From NCBI GenBank assembly GCA_038363925.1, contig JAQQWL010000011.1, positions 2,604,001-2,668,000 on the forward strand: a stretch of 64,000 nucleotides of DNA. Reading direction: 5' to 3'. Each line of letters opens with the position of its first letter. Position 1 is the stretch's first letter. Under the pieces are notes generated by a model. That model was not told the DNA's origin. It was given only the letters and a program-made list of their open reading frames with translations, and did no database searches. Made by a program: the position numbers and the translations under genes. Origin of the DNA: Apiospora phragmitis (Eukaryota > Ascomycota > Sordariomycetes > Amphisphaeriales > Apiosporaceae). Shown one piece after another: positions 48,527-64,000 of this stretch.

Positions 48527-50162
48527 GATGCCGAAGACCAAGACGGAGACGGGGCACAACGTCGCTTTATTGAACCAAAAATTGAAGATGCCAAAAAGTG
48601 TTCCAAGAGCCAAAAAGGACCTCCAAGACAGCAACAACAGATACCAGCCACCAACAGGTCATGAATCAAAACATAATGACTGGCTGCAGGGAAATATGCA
48701 GATGACAACGACAGGAGAAAGTCAAAGATGCAGCCTGATCGGCCTGCCCATCGGAACATGCAACAGTGAAGTTGCGGGCCTGCAACATGGTAGCATAAGA
48801 AAGAGCATGTGTTGGGAAGCTTTAGGTACGTTCGGGCTTGAGTCGAGAAGGGGAGGAGGACTGGAAGGAGAGAGAGAGAGAGAGAGTGCAGTGACGAGTC
48901 CCAGACCGGGTAGAGATATGCAGGGAGCATGGAATGAGCCTGGGGGAAAGTTGACTTCTGTAGCTTCCTGCATATCCATTTTCGTTTAATGCGATGGAGA
49001 TGGCGTCTTGTTTATGAGACTGTGACACAATCACGGTGTCCCGTGGTGACACCAAGGAAAAGCTGCGTCATATCAACAGCGTCTGAGACCCAGGGACATT
49101 CCGATCGCGAAATAAGTCAATGAAAGATCCCGGTGCCCACAATGCCGCTCGTTTCCCAGATTGGTTTATTTGCCAATGGCTTGAGCTTCTTATCTAATGC
49201 AGCATGTCAGAAACGGCATGAGGAGGAGGAGGAGGAAGAAGAAGAAGACATATATTACATATGACATGAGATGAAGCTGATTGCTTGCAAATTTGATGCA
49301 ATTAATTGATTAGGTGTCACAATTGCTGAATGTTAATGTCCCCGTCCCTTCCTCGGGTCGTATCTGGATCTATTCACACTGGCCTGCACATGCAGCTGCC
49401 GCGGAGGGCTGTTCGATTGTTGAGATGAGGCTTGAGATTGGAAGAGTGCCAATAAGGTTGAAGCAGAAGCTTGGCACGTAATCATTTATTCGATTCCCTG
49501 CTCGAAAAATACGTTTATGTAGCATGGAGGATTAAGAAGGTCTCGGTATTTGACCAGCTGATACTGCGGTGCTCCTACATGATATGCATGCAAGACATGG
49601 ATCTGCTTTGGCTGATCAATCCGGTATCCCTGGCATCCAGCCGGCCATCGTGGTGAGAGCTACTGCAGAGTGTAGTTCGTTGGAAGCATAGCTCTGTAGG
49701 AAGTAGAGGAAGTGGAAAGACATAAAGGTAAGACCTGTGTGGCATCTGACCTTTGGAATCCGGCAAAGACTGGATGATATAACCATCTCTTATACTTCAA
49801 ACTGATTGAACCTATACTGGGTATAGACGTTCGATATAGCTGTACTTCAGTAAATAACATTGAAGTGCCCGTGTTGGGTCCCAGATGGTTGTTCGGTGGA
49901 AGGTGGGGGCAGGTATTGAGAGCAGCCCCCGACTCCGTTTGCCTCCCGCTACCCGTCCGTATATCTACTTCTTTACTGATTGTTAGATAAGCTTGATGAC
50001 CCCGCGCTAGAAGCTCGCTTCGCCTTCGACCTATGGAATTAGAAGACTGCCGCTGGTTAACGCGTCCCGCTGTCTACCTACGGTACATCTGCATCCAACG
50101 TCTGGTGGAAGGGCGCTCCAGTTTCCATCTATCAACGATGACCTGACCGACTACGTCGTAGC
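48527..50162. promoter_or_regulatory. Divergent intergenic region, RhoGEF / NAS2
   Basis: About 1.6 kb between divergent starts. Contains a (GA)n tract near 48868-48886 and a GGA/GAA purine tract near 49220-49248. No coding exon recognised. Confidence 0.5.
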
Positions 50163-51031
50163 ATGGGCCTTCCGTTGAGAATGGATAACATACACGCACC
50201 GACGATCCCCTCGGGGCCTTCTTCTAGGCCCCTCGCCAACGGCAATGCTGCCCATCTCTCGTTTGCCGAGTTGTCGCAAAAGAAAGACAACCTCGAGGCC
50301 GAGTTGAAGGCACTCGGAGGCGTGCTGGACTCGGTAAGCTCGTTGATCTGAAGGGCCGCGAACGTGCTATTGATCGACTATGTAGCATGGTGTTACTATG
50401 GAGACACCTCTTACAACGCCCGATGGATTTCCACGAGCAGATATTGATGTCCCGCAAAGTAGGTGACTACGTCGAGTTGCGACACAACTACCAGACTCGG
50501 ACTGACCCAATACCAGTTCGCACGACCAGAGCACGTATTATCCTGCTCCGAAACGATTATAAAGACCTCATGAACGCTATCGAGAAGCACCTCCACGAGC
50601 ATTTTGCCACGTTACAAGACCATGATGATGCGCCTCCGACAACAACAAGCGGGCCCGGAATGCTGGGTGACTCCATTCCAGACACGTTAGACGTGCCTTT
50701 TGCGAAAGTCAACAGCGTGGTTCTTGGTGGTCCAGCAGAGTCTGCAGGCCTGAAGGCGGGCGACGAGATTCGGAACTTCGGTTATGTAAACCGAGCTAAT
50801 CATGATGGGCTAAAGAAGGTTGCGGAATGTGTTCAGGGTAACCAGGGTGTAAGTGAAATGGCAACAGCCGGCTTGAATGGGTAAAGCTAACTCGCATTCT
50901 AGCAAAACGTCCTTGTCAAGGTGTCTCGCGGCGCCGATGCAACCAGAAGACAGGAGCTTCAACTCACGCTTGTTCCACGTCTGAACTGGGGAGGCCGAGG
51001 CATGTTGGGCTGCCACATCTTACCGATGTGA
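50163..51031 (+). CDS. NAS2: 26S proteasome regulatory-particle assembly chaperone Nas2/PSMD9 (p27)
   Basis: Cytosolic/nuclear chaperone that binds the Rpt5 C-terminus during assembly of the proteasome base. Four exons, 50163-50333, 50386-50458, 50517-50848 and 50903-51031, give 234 aa in phase. The N-terminal helical domain includes LSFAELSQKKDNLEAELKAL, HGVTMETPLTTPDGFPRADI (across the first splice) and RTTRARIILLRNDYKDLM, the family hallmark. The C-terminal PDZ domain (about 140-215) has FAKVNSVVLGGPAESAGLKA and GDEIRNFGYV, then NVLVKVSRG and LTLVPRLNWGGRGMLGCHI. A second in-frame ATG follows six codons later and could also start translation. No frame disruption. Confidence 0.95.
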
Positions 51032-52190
51032 ACGGAGCCACGCATTATTTGCAAGCCTTGACGGATTAGTCAGATACTGCTGCCAGAGTGGCCGAGAAAA
51101 CTAAACAGATCAGGCTTCAACATTAGGAGGGTTACCTACCTACACTGATCACCCAATGAGGTGGGCAGATCTGTTGTGCAAGAAGCCTGCCTAATGGTGC
51201 CTGGGCTAGGGATCAAACACGATTGATAAGCAGTAAAATGTAGAATTGATGAAGAATTCACTGCCCAACAAGGAATGCTGCCATATAAAAATCCGTGCAG
51301 CTGCATGCGTAAATCTTCAGTGTGAAGCTTTGCTCCCTCATGTTCTGTTGTGTAGACCATCGCTCACAGTCTTGAAGTCTTGAACCCCACCATCTCCATC
51401 GTCATTCTGCCTATCGCAAGTGGAAGAATCAATCAGTCCCCGGCGGTAAGTCCTGCTCACACCGCACCACCAACCTTGACGACCGAAAGGTTAGGTAATC
51501 GATAATCGATCCAATCAGGGCCCACCTCAATCACGTGCCCCACCACCCTTACCTGTCAAATTTTCCTTCGCCAATAGCAACTGGCAACGCTAGACGCCTG
51601 ATGTCTGGGCTGGGTGGTGCCTGTGAGGTCTTAGGAGGACTTGGGAGGACTTGCCAGCAGCCTCTGTGTGAGCCTGAAAGCAGACAGACAGCCAGACGTG
51701 CCAGGCAAGAAGCCCCTCCTTCTGGTCCAAGCCCAAAGAGCGTCACTGAGCCAAAGGGAATGGGCCCCGCTTTTCGTGCGAAAAACAGACCTCTGGATTT
51801 GATTATTGGTGACCCAACCTGCCTTTGGTGTCGAATAATCTGCTGCCCGCCATACTAATAAAATCAACCAAGGAAAAAGGCAACCCGAGCATTGGTCTGC
51901 TATTCACTCTATCCTTCTCCCATCTACACCACATCACAGCATCAGACAAGGTACATCTCATCCCACCTCACCCAGCCCAACCCGATCAGCATTCAATGCA
52001 GCCTGGCCTTGGTATGAAAAATATCGAGTGGACATCATTTGAGCCATCTGCCAAACAACCCCTCCTTCGCTACTGCTCCCAAAGCTTTCCCACACAAAAC
52101 ACACCTACACCCCCCGCTAACTCATTTGCGCCCAGTCCGACGTTTGTGTCTGTTTACATCACAACCTGATAACAGCCCCCTTCGTTCATC
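51032..52190. promoter_or_regulatory. Intergenic region upstream of Ran
   Basis: About 1.16 kb between tandem plus-strand genes. The last 250 bp are C/A-rich and pyrimidine-rich, typical of strong fungal leaders. No gene recognised. Confidence 0.5.
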
Positions 52191-53166
<976 letters not shown>

Positions 53167-56100
53167 ACAAACTGTTACGACGAAACGATCATTGGTGGTT
53201 GCTTTGGTGTGTCAGCCAGTTGTGGCTTGGCGAAGATTCATTACCTCCTGCTATGCTCCTTGACAATGTCGGACTTGATGGGCCACGATCGCGCAGCTGG
53301 ATTCAGCATGGATAGAGAAATGGGCGGCGAAAACGAAAACGCGCGCGCACACGCTCTGGATTGGAGACGATACTCTTTAATGAGAAAATGGCAGATATTC
53401 ACGCAATGCTGCATCTGCAGCCTCTAGATAGCTCCATACGTAGACATGACGAGAAGCGATCATTCTTCCCAAAAGCTCCCTCCCACCTCACCGCGTTCTT
53501 CACACTTTCTCTCGGCCTCGCGGTGAACACACTCTCGAGGTAGCCATCTGTTCGACCAGGCCAAATGTAATCTTCAAGATCAACAACCTCCGTCATTGGC
53601 ATACGCATTATCCATAATCAGTTGTCACCTTGAAGGGCAACAACCTCCTAACACCTGGCCTACCCCAGAAGTCGGGGAAGTCGGGAGCACTAAAGGGTGT
53701 GGTCTCGACAATAGTTGATGGAGATAATATCATGAAAGAACAGCGTCAATGTGATCTTGGCGGTTGCACTACTTTTGAGCTACTGGACCGATCACAGGGC
53801 ACTCTTCGTACCGAGCGCTATATGTAAGAGAGATGTTCACTTTAGGATGTAGATGAGCCGCATGTGCGACATGATTAGAACACTTAGCCCTGCGGCCATG
53901 CTCTTATGCTTCCGCTGGTTCTTGATTATGTTGAGCAGTAGCTGAATTAAGTAGTCAATAGCTGGGCAACGTCGAGTGTTCCCTGTTTCCTAACACCACA
54001 CGAAAAGATCGAGTGCCCATCCATCCTACCAGTGTTGAGGATCGGTGCTCTTATATCTTCTATGGGCATCAATGTTTTCTAAGTCCTCAGGGGGCGGAGC
54101 CTCACTACGCCGCACATATCGGGCCCGGCCGTTCTTTCCATTGCCAGGAGAATCCTCTCGTACATACTTAGGTTTGCGTGAAAGCCGTCCCACCGATAGT
54201 GTATAAGAAAGACGGGACACTGGAGCAGGGTTCTGTTGTATCGATACTTACTTACACTTTGACGAGACTAGCGAGGCGATTACCTTACGTATGCTTATTA
54301 TATCGTAGTCAACAACTATAATAAAGGACTCTGGTCCTTGTATGCATAATGAGGCCGTAGAAGCCTTGGGGTAGGATGCCCGGGGAACCCGTTCATAATG
54401 TACGCGGACAGATTCACTCGGACACAATATGAGGTTGTTACTTTCATTCTTAGTAATCTCGTAATTTTGTGCTGTATATTCGTGGTTTGACGACTTTCTA
54501 TGTCAATAGACCGGGCATGAATATTGCTTACCAGCGCGCAGGTATAATGAGTTGGTCATAGTGATGTGAGTGAAGCGGTTAGATATATCTGTACATGAGG
54601 CCACACATACCAGTAAGATATGTCTTATGCTTAGAAGTATGCTGTGTGTTCAGTCGTTAGCTATGAGTTTACTTACGTAATCCATGAGCCTTCGGGGATA
54701 AAGTAAATCTGTAGAGAGAAGAAGGGAAAAAAGAAGCAATCAAGTCACCCGCCGTTACAATACACACGGGCTGTCTCATAAATGCCCACTTCGGGGTTTC
54801 GGAATCTCATGAGGGGCGAGAAATACAACACTCGACAAAACCTACGAAGTATGGCAGACGGTATGGATGAATATATGTAACAGAAACCTGCACGCATGTA
54901 ATCCGGTTGCCAGGACCCAAGCTCTAAACGGCTGCTTCGAAGACGCATTGGATGTAGATAAGATCCCCCGCAAACAAGGCTGCTCTTGGCATCGCATGGC
55001 CAAGTATATAAGCTCGCTGACGTTTATACCAAGCTTTGCAGTATCTATGGAGTCGAGTTGTTTCAAGCACATCACCTACTATCGAAAATGCAAAGCGACC
55101 TTATGATGCTTACCTCCTACCGCCCACCTACCCCAACACGTTAAGGGAGGGTCGGACAGCCCGTGGATCTCGTCAACGGCACGGCCGAAGTATCGGTTAA
55201 CCGGCCCCGGGGTGGGTACGGCGCCCCATCTGCCGCGCGTACGCCAAGGCATCGGCCGCACGTACGATGCAGGCCTGGGAAGAGTCTGGAAGTTTCGATT
55301 TTGCACTTGATACGTCATTGCGAAACAGCCGTCCCAAAGGTCGATATTGGAATTAAAGTGGGCATTGGTCGGTTGATTTGCCAAGCATCGGTACGATGAC
55401 ATAAATAGATATTGGATATTTTAGGCATGTACGGAGTAAGGACAGTGTAAACGAGGTCGATGCAAGACAGTTCCTCGAATTCGGTGTGGGATTGGGGAAA
55501 AGGCCAGACGGAAGACCAGGTCGACGCCAGTTAGAAGAGCCGCCTGCTTCATTACTCGAAAGCGTTTACTACAAGAGATTATGTACTACATACATCCTTA
55601 GTAGCTGCAGGCGCAAGTGGGCAGGGCGGGCTTGCAGTGAAGAGCCTTTCATCTTTGGGTAAGGCCCAGCCCAGTCATACCTCCAGCAAACGTGGCCTCG
55701 TAGTGATAGATCGTCAAAAGAATTGAAGAACTCAGGACTGCCTTAGGTCAAAGGTAATTGGTAATGTTTGCGACAAGGTCTCACTCTTCAAAGTTCACAT
55801 CGGAAGCTGACCAATCCTTGAGCGATATAAGTCCATCTCGAGCATTCTAGACTTTTGCAGGAAGCCAACAGCCTTGTACTGAAATCTATTCAAGGGTTAT
55901 CCGGGATGGATAGCCGGGGGGCAGGCAACCAGGCTCGAAAACAAGGCGTGGAGCCGCTGCTAATCGGGTTTGGGAGCTGAGCTAGTCCGAACTGAAGTGC
56001 TAAGAACACGTTGTAACTTGCGCCTCAGGGTTCATGATAGCGATTGATAGCAGGCAGCTCGGGTAACTGTACATAGTATAGACCAAGTAGCGGGCCCATT

Positions 56101-56483
56101 TCGAGCATCTGCCACTCGTCTTCTCTCCGCCCATCCTTACAACAACATCTTCTCTTTTCCCTCACATTTCTTACCTGTCCTTCTTTACTAACTTAGTAGA
56201 GTGTGGCAAGTTTAGAAGGTGCTGCCAGAAAAAGAACATGTGGCAGTTGTGAATAGCTGGACTGGACTGAACCTCATTTGATCTTTGCAAGCTCCCACTT
56301 GCACCACCTCGACCTCAAAATACATTACCCAACCACTCCCACTCGCGGCGCATGGTTGGCAAGATCTCAAGCTAGTCGACGAGATCTCCCTATCACTATT
56401 TACTCCCTGGCGCCAACTTTCCCTACCCATCTTCGGCGACATCCCCTGTACGAAGAAAAGCAGCCTTCGCTCAGCGCACCGTC
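53167..56483. other. 3.3-kb gene-free, AT-richer region
   Basis: Between the Ran and SERCA genes, both plus strand. Frames are short and stop-rich. One GTACGGAGTA copy lies near 55429-55438. The last 300 bp are C/T-rich and form the likely SERCA promoter and leader. Confidence 0.5.
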
Positions 56484-59734
<3,251 letters not shown>

Positions 59735-60292
59735 ATGACTGCCTAGGTTAGACATGTATCATACAGAGGAAGTTACGAGGCCGTTGCATCAGCGTGCCGG
59801 AAGGAAAGAACATAGCATGAGCGCTCGAGATGATAGAGAAGAAGGAAAAACCAAGAGATTTGCTATGAATCAACTTGTCCATTTCCCATTTCTACTGCTG
59901 TTGAGTGTTTGCGTTGTGTTAAGCCTCAGGCCTAATAGCCCAAAACTACGAGGGCTGTGATCTATCGATTTAGCAATTTCCCAAGACACGAAAAGGCACC
60001 GCCCTACCGAGTGTCTGAGAGTAACGACCCAGCATAGATAATTAAGTGTACGTGATTCAACATCTCATTAATCGAAACGTGGCATATGGTGGTACAGCTA
60101 CGGCCGGCTTTTCAAGCCATATGCCGCATGTAGATGATGGTCTATTCCCATGGTTTCGTCCATCTTCTATAGTCCTTGCCATTGCAAAGATATGCTCTTT
60201 TCTGGCGGAGCTGCTTGATCTCGTTAATACAGGCCAAAAGAATCTGCAAATCCTGCTCGTGACGACGTTCTCCCATTCGCTTCCGTGCCCTT
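59735..60292. other. Intergenic region between convergent genes
   Basis: About 560 bp holding the 3' ends of SERCA (+) and proteasome beta-3 (-). No gene recognised. Confidence 0.5.
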
Positions 60293-61268
60293 TTAGTCTT
60301 GTCGGCCCTTCAGTAACCGCTTGGTGACCTTGTTCTTCTCGATGATGTACACATGTGCACCCCAGCCCGAAAGGGCATCTCTGTCGACGGCGCTCAGCAG
60401 GGCTTGCGAGATGGTCTCGAAAAGATCATCCGGTCCCTGTATATCGGAGTGTTCAAATATTAGTCAACGGCCCTGTTACCTTGAGGGAGCAATAGGATGG
60501 ACAGAAAGGGGATCTTGAAAGAAGAGAAGAGGGGGAGAAAACGACGTACCAGATCGGGCTCCCACAGACTCTCGCACATGCCGAACAGCTGCTCGTTGGC
60601 GGTGCCGCTCACGATGAAGTCCTTGGCGAAGTCGATGCAGCCGATGCTGTCGAAGCCGCAGATGAAGGGCTTGCCCGACTTGGGCTCGAGGCCGGCGACG
60701 ACGGGGGAGACGAAGTAGGGGCCGAAGCGGCGCTCGTAGAGGGACGAGGAGACGAGGTTGGCGAAGGTCGTGGGCGCGATGTTGCGCTCCTCGCGCAGGC
60801 GGTACATGTTGACCTTGTAGCGGAACAGGTCCGAGACCGTGTCCACGTCCGTCGCCAGGCCCGTCAGGCCCAGGAAGACGTCGCCGTACTGGAAGATCTT
60901 GGGGAAGTTGTTGGATATCGTCAGGGCCTGCAGGCCCAGCCGCAGGTCGCACGCGATCGCCACGCAGTCCTTGCCCACCATGGCTACGCAGGCGCCGCCA
61001 TCTGTTGTGGGGGTTGGGTGGTTAGCATCTTCCGGGCTGTTTCTTGTCTGTTTGTGTCTATACTATGTTGTCTCTACGGATGTGTGTCCAGTAGGAGGAA
61101 GACGTGATGATGATGCATGCGGAAGAGGGCAATTCGTCCTGGGGTAGACTGGGTAGGCGACGTACTTATCGAGAATGGTGACGACTGCGGTTGGGGGAGA
61201 GCTTCGTTAGCTATAGCTGTTCATAACACGACAATGAGGGCGATGCAGACGGGAGCTTTGCTTACCAT
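60293..61268 (-). CDS. PUP3: 20S proteasome subunit beta-3 (Pup3)
   Basis: Structural beta-ring subunit of the 20S proteasome, without active-site Thr. Four exons: 61268-61266 (only the ATG), 61184-61166 (19 nt), 61001-60550 and 60436-60293; total 205 aa, exactly the family length. Joined start reads [20 protein letters not shown], the conserved beta-3 N-terminus, which proves the split ATG. Then [71 protein letters not shown] and [20 protein letters not shown]. The last exon gives [20 protein letters not shown] and ends LLKGRQD. Introns of 81, 164 and 113 bp have GTAAGC, GTACGT and GTACGT donors. The main exon is very GC-rich. No frame disruption. Confidence 0.97.
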
Positions 61269-62063
61269 GGTGACTGTGGTTTGGGCTTGAATGAAGCTCT
61301 CAATCAAAGACTGGACTGTGACGTGAAGAGGTAGTCGATGGCAGGAGTGGTCGTCAGATGCAGGTGTGGATGGTTGAATGGCGGGTTGTAATGCTGGGGA
61401 GCTCCAGTATCGTATCGGTCGTTGATAGAGCGCCAGGCTGAGGCTCGGTTCGTCAGTGTCCAGGACCCCAAGCAAGCAAGGCAATCACAGTATGGCGCGG
61501 CTGCTGTCAGCTAGGGTATGTACCTCCAGGTAGGTACTGTACTGTACTTTAGCTATGGGCAGTTATCGACAGGGGGGTGACCCGAAGCTCAGGCCAGATT
61601 TAGTAGCAGCTTTGCTGTGGTTAACCTAGTGCGTTTGCCCCTCTGTACGGAGTACTCACTCACTGTACCAGCCCAGCGCAACAGGCAACTACGTAAAGCA
61701 CCACCACCACCATCATCCCACTCTAATACACGTCCAAACGGAATCAACGTTGAAGAACTATTCAACGCTTCAGATTTCCAATAGCTATTCAAGCGTTGAT
61801 TCCATGGCAAGTACACATTGAAGGCTTTGGCAGGCGTTTATTCCAGTGTATGGTTGAGCTACTGTTCGCCTAAGCGTTGATTCGAGTGTCAAAACCCCCA
61901 CCATCGATCGGGCTCACGTCCTCAGCTGCGCACTCGAACGAACCGCTATCCCATGACCAAGGAACCCAGCTAGAGAGTGTTTCTTTCTGTACCCGGCTGG
62001 TTCCTCATCTTTCATACCTACCATACCTCCTTTTGGTGCTGTAAAGGAACAGCTTCATCCAAT
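61269..62063. promoter_or_regulatory. Divergent promoter region, PUP3 / UBX gene, with repeated CGTTGATTC-like motif
   Basis: About 800 bp between two divergent genes. GAATCAACGTT (61741-61751), TTCAACGCTT (61761-61770), AAGCGTTGATTC (61791-61802 and 61872-61883) and GCGTTTATTC (61834-61843) are variants of one word in both orientations. A GTACGGAGTAC copy is at 61645-61655. The role of these elements is unknown. Confidence 0.6.
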
Positions 62064-63557
62064 ATGGCAACAAATGTCAAGGTCATTTCCACCGACTTGC
62101 GCCAAGCTACCATCAAGGTCAACCCGGGCACCTACCTGACCCAAGTCCTCGAGCAAGCATGCACTAAGTTTGGCCTGTCCGCCGACAAGTTCCTCTTGAA
62201 GCACAAGCAGAAGCAGCTCGACTTATCCAACACCTTCCGCAGCGCCGGCCTGATTCCCGGCGCGAAGCTCGAGCTCGTCGTCCGCTCCAAGACCCCGTCC
62301 GCCATCAACATAGCACTGGACCTGCCCCAGAGAGAAGCACAACTCGCCGGCACAAGGAGACTTACCGAGAAGCTGTCGAGCGACGTCACAATATGGAAGG
62401 TACTACGGCACTTTGAAAGTCACATCCTGAAGGGAAAGGGCGTCAACATTACAGGTCGAGGGGAACCCCAAATAAGCAATGGCGGCACGCAAGGGGGCGG
62501 GCAGTTATATTACGACACACCTGTGTTACAGATCGAGCAGAGGTCACTTTCGACCTTTGTCGACTTCCAGAAGACACTGGCCCAGCTGGGATACAACTCC
62601 GGCAATGTCTTGATACGCCTGTCGTTCCAGAAGACGGAGAAGACATTTGCGGATGCCATGGCTGACGTATCCCAATATTTTCAAGAGGAGGAACAAGCTA
62701 CAAAAGAGGCAGCTGAAGAACCAACGAAGGAGGAGCCCGCAGAAGCGTCTAGCTCTGCAGCCGATGCACCTGCCGCAGAGCCTCCGCAAGACGACGTTTC
62801 TAGCTCTGCAGCAGATGCCCAAGGCACCTTGCAGGATGACAGCATAGGCACAACCCAGGAAGGCCCAGACCTAATGGAAGTTGAAACAACACCTACTGAT
62901 CCGCTACAACCCGTTTCTGTTTTCGCGGCCCCTTCATCTGCTACGCCTCACGCAGCTCACACGACAGAGTCGGATGATATCTATACGCCTGGTATCGTAC
63001 ATGCACAACTTCATCAACAACGGCTGAAGAACGCAGGCCAGAACAAGCGCTTATTGTCCGATCAGGAGCTTGCCGAAGAGGTTGCCGAGAGGCAGGCCAA
63101 ACTGGCCGCCGTCAAGGAGGTGAAGGTACGTGTCCGCTTCCCCGACAACACGCAAGCTACCTGGGTCATACATCCGGACCAGACCGGCGAGTTCCTATAC
63201 AATGCCGTGCGCACAGTCATGGCCGCCCAGAGCGCCAAGTTCAAGCTCGTTCCGGCCGGCGCCAAGGTCCCCATCCGGGACGACGGCACCAAGCTGATCG
63301 CGGGCTACAGCCTGGCCGGTAGTACCGTAGTCAATCTCCTCTGGGACGACTCGGTCTCGACGGAGACCCGCAAGCAACCCTTCCTGAAGGCAGATGCCTC
63401 GCGCCGCGCACGAGAGGTGGAGATACCCGAGATACCACAGGGCGAGGAGGAGGCATCGCCGGCGCCGGGTCTGAGCAAGGCCAATGCGGACGACAAGCCC
63501 AAGGGTGAGGGTGGTGCGAAGAAGGGGATGCCCAAGTGGCTGAAGCTAGGGAAGTAG
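62064..63557 (+). CDS. UBX-domain protein of the TUG/ASPL/Ubx4 family
   Basis: Single exon, 497 aa, starting at MATNVKVIS. The frame is open upstream of this ATG, but the N-terminus here matches the family. The TUG-UBL1 domain (about 1-75) reads IKVNPGTYLTQVLEQACTKF, LSADKFLLKHKQKQLDLSNT and GLIPGAKLELV. A second ubiquitin-like stretch follows (YDTPVLQIEQRSLSTFVDFQ, then KTLAQLGYNSGNVLIRLSF). The middle is acidic with Ala/Ser/Pro repeats. The C-terminal UBX domain begins KEVKVRVRFPDNTQATWVIH and includes IAGYSLAGSTVVNLLWD. Yeast Ubx4 and mammalian TUG/ASPL bind Cdc48/p97 and act in ER-associated and vesicle-related protein handling; an adaptor role is inferred. No frame disruption. Confidence 0.92.
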   Translation: MATNVKVISTDLRQATIKVNPGTYLTQVLEQACTKFGLSADKFLLKHKQKQLDLSNTFRSAGLIPGAKLELVVRSKTPSAINIALDLPQREAQLAGTRRLTEKLSSDVTIWKVLRHFESHILKGKGVNITGRGEPQISNGGTQGGGQLYYDTPVLQIEQRSLSTFVDFQKTLAQLGYNSGNVLIRLSFQKTEKTFADAMADVSQYFQEEEQATKEAAEEPTKEEPAEASSSAADAPAAEPPQDDVSSSAADAQGTLQDDSIGTTQEGPDLMEVETTPTDPLQPVSVFAAPSSATPHAAHTTESDDIYTPGIVHAQLHQQRLKNAGQNKRLLSDQELAEEVAERQAKLAAVKEVKVRVRFPDNTQATWVIHPDQTGEFLYNAVRTVMAAQSAKFKLVPAGAKVPIRDDGTKLIAGYSLAGSTVVNLLWDDSVSTETRKQPFLKADASRRAREVEIPEIPQGEEEASPAPGLSKANADDKPKGEGGAKKGMPKWLKLGK

Positions 63558-64000
63558 AACCAGCTCCTTCTGATGCTCCAGCATGTCTAGCATACCTTGT
63601 CGTCTGCATTCGAGGGGCAGGAATAAGTCGAAAAAAAATAGTGATCACTTTAGCGTATTTATAGGAACAAATAGGCATCGTTATCGTTATGAATGACAGG
63701 GTATAGGCGATGGTTATAGCCGTATGACCATTCTGACGTTTACTCCTGGTTTAGATAGCAGTCGACGTTAAAAAAAGAGCGTTAATAGAATATATAAATG
63801 AAGCTTACCATACCCCTATTTTTCACTATTTTTGTAAGAGATTGACCAGTTTAGACATACAGTCTCGGGACGTATTCGGGCGGGAGGGTTCGGACCAATA
63901 GCAAACATACCTAGAGAGTTAAGAAAGATGGGTGGGCATGTTACCGGTCACGAATCTATCACTGTAGCGTAGCAGAATATATTTTACCAAGGAGGTTTTG
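63558..64000. other. 3' flank to window edge
   Basis: AT-rich sequence after the UBX gene. No coding signal seen. Confidence 0.4.

Noticed and set aside
48444..48989. 181-aa plus-strand open frame over the RhoGEF 5' end
   Set aside because: Overlaps the conserved minus-strand coding exon and its leader; contains a simple GA repeat and no domain.
60476..60952. 158-aa open frame overlapping the proteasome beta-3 exon in another frame
   Set aside because: Arg/Pro/Gly-rich shadow of a GC-rich exon; the other frame is a perfect Pup3 match.

Overview
The window is nuclear DNA of a filamentous ascomycete (Pezizomycotina). Evidence: 50-80 bp GT-AG introns with CTAAC/CTGAC-like branch points, a fungal cell-wall gene set (class IV chitin synthase, a Skt5/Chs4-type activator, a GH17 glucanase and a GPI-anchored wall protein), and several lineage-restricted orphan families. 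The gene content fits Sordariomycetes best; I cannot name a genus from sequence alone. I support 17 protein-coding genes, about one per 3.8 kb, with long gene-free stretches. I see no rRNA, tRNA, CRISPR or intact transposon.

Layout: <1-1223 (-) mitochondrial RNB exoribonuclease, cut by the window edge; 1821-2401 (+) small Met-rich GPI protein; 5379-7168 (+) GH17 glucanase; 9791-11826 (-) WD40 protein; 15545-19226 (-) class IV chitin synthase; 25569-27799 (+) Sel1-repeat chitin synthase activator with a CaaX box; 29325-32520 (-) Polo-like kinase; 33681-34406 (+) OPA3-like protein; 35152-36012 (+) conserved orphan; 39649-40215 (+) small conserved membrane protein; 43317-44047 (-) RTC3/SBDS-like protein; 45199-48526 (-) RhoGEF; 50163-51031 (+) proteasome chaperone Nas2/PSMD9; 52191-53166 (+) Ran GTPase; 56484-59734 (+) SERCA Ca2+-ATPase; 60293-61268 (-) proteasome beta-3; 62064-63557 (+) TUG/UBX protein.

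Two themes connect the genes. The left half is rich in cell-wall functions. The class IV chitin synthase (the Chs3 class) and its Skt5/Chs4-type activator lie head to head across a 6.3-kb gap, and a glucanase and a wall protein are close by. The right half holds protein turnover and cell-cycle/signalling genes: proteasome beta-3, Nas2, a Cdc48-adaptor type UBX protein, Ran, RhoGEF and Polo kinase.

A major caution for any reader: at least 14 single-base frame disruptions, mostly missing bases and several in homopolymer runs, interrupt otherwise perfect conserved genes, including essential ones (Ran, Polo kinase, SERCA, chitin synthase). I read these as assembly or sequencing errors, not pseudogenes. 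They are located one by one in the entries. The exon coordinates are my own splice calls.
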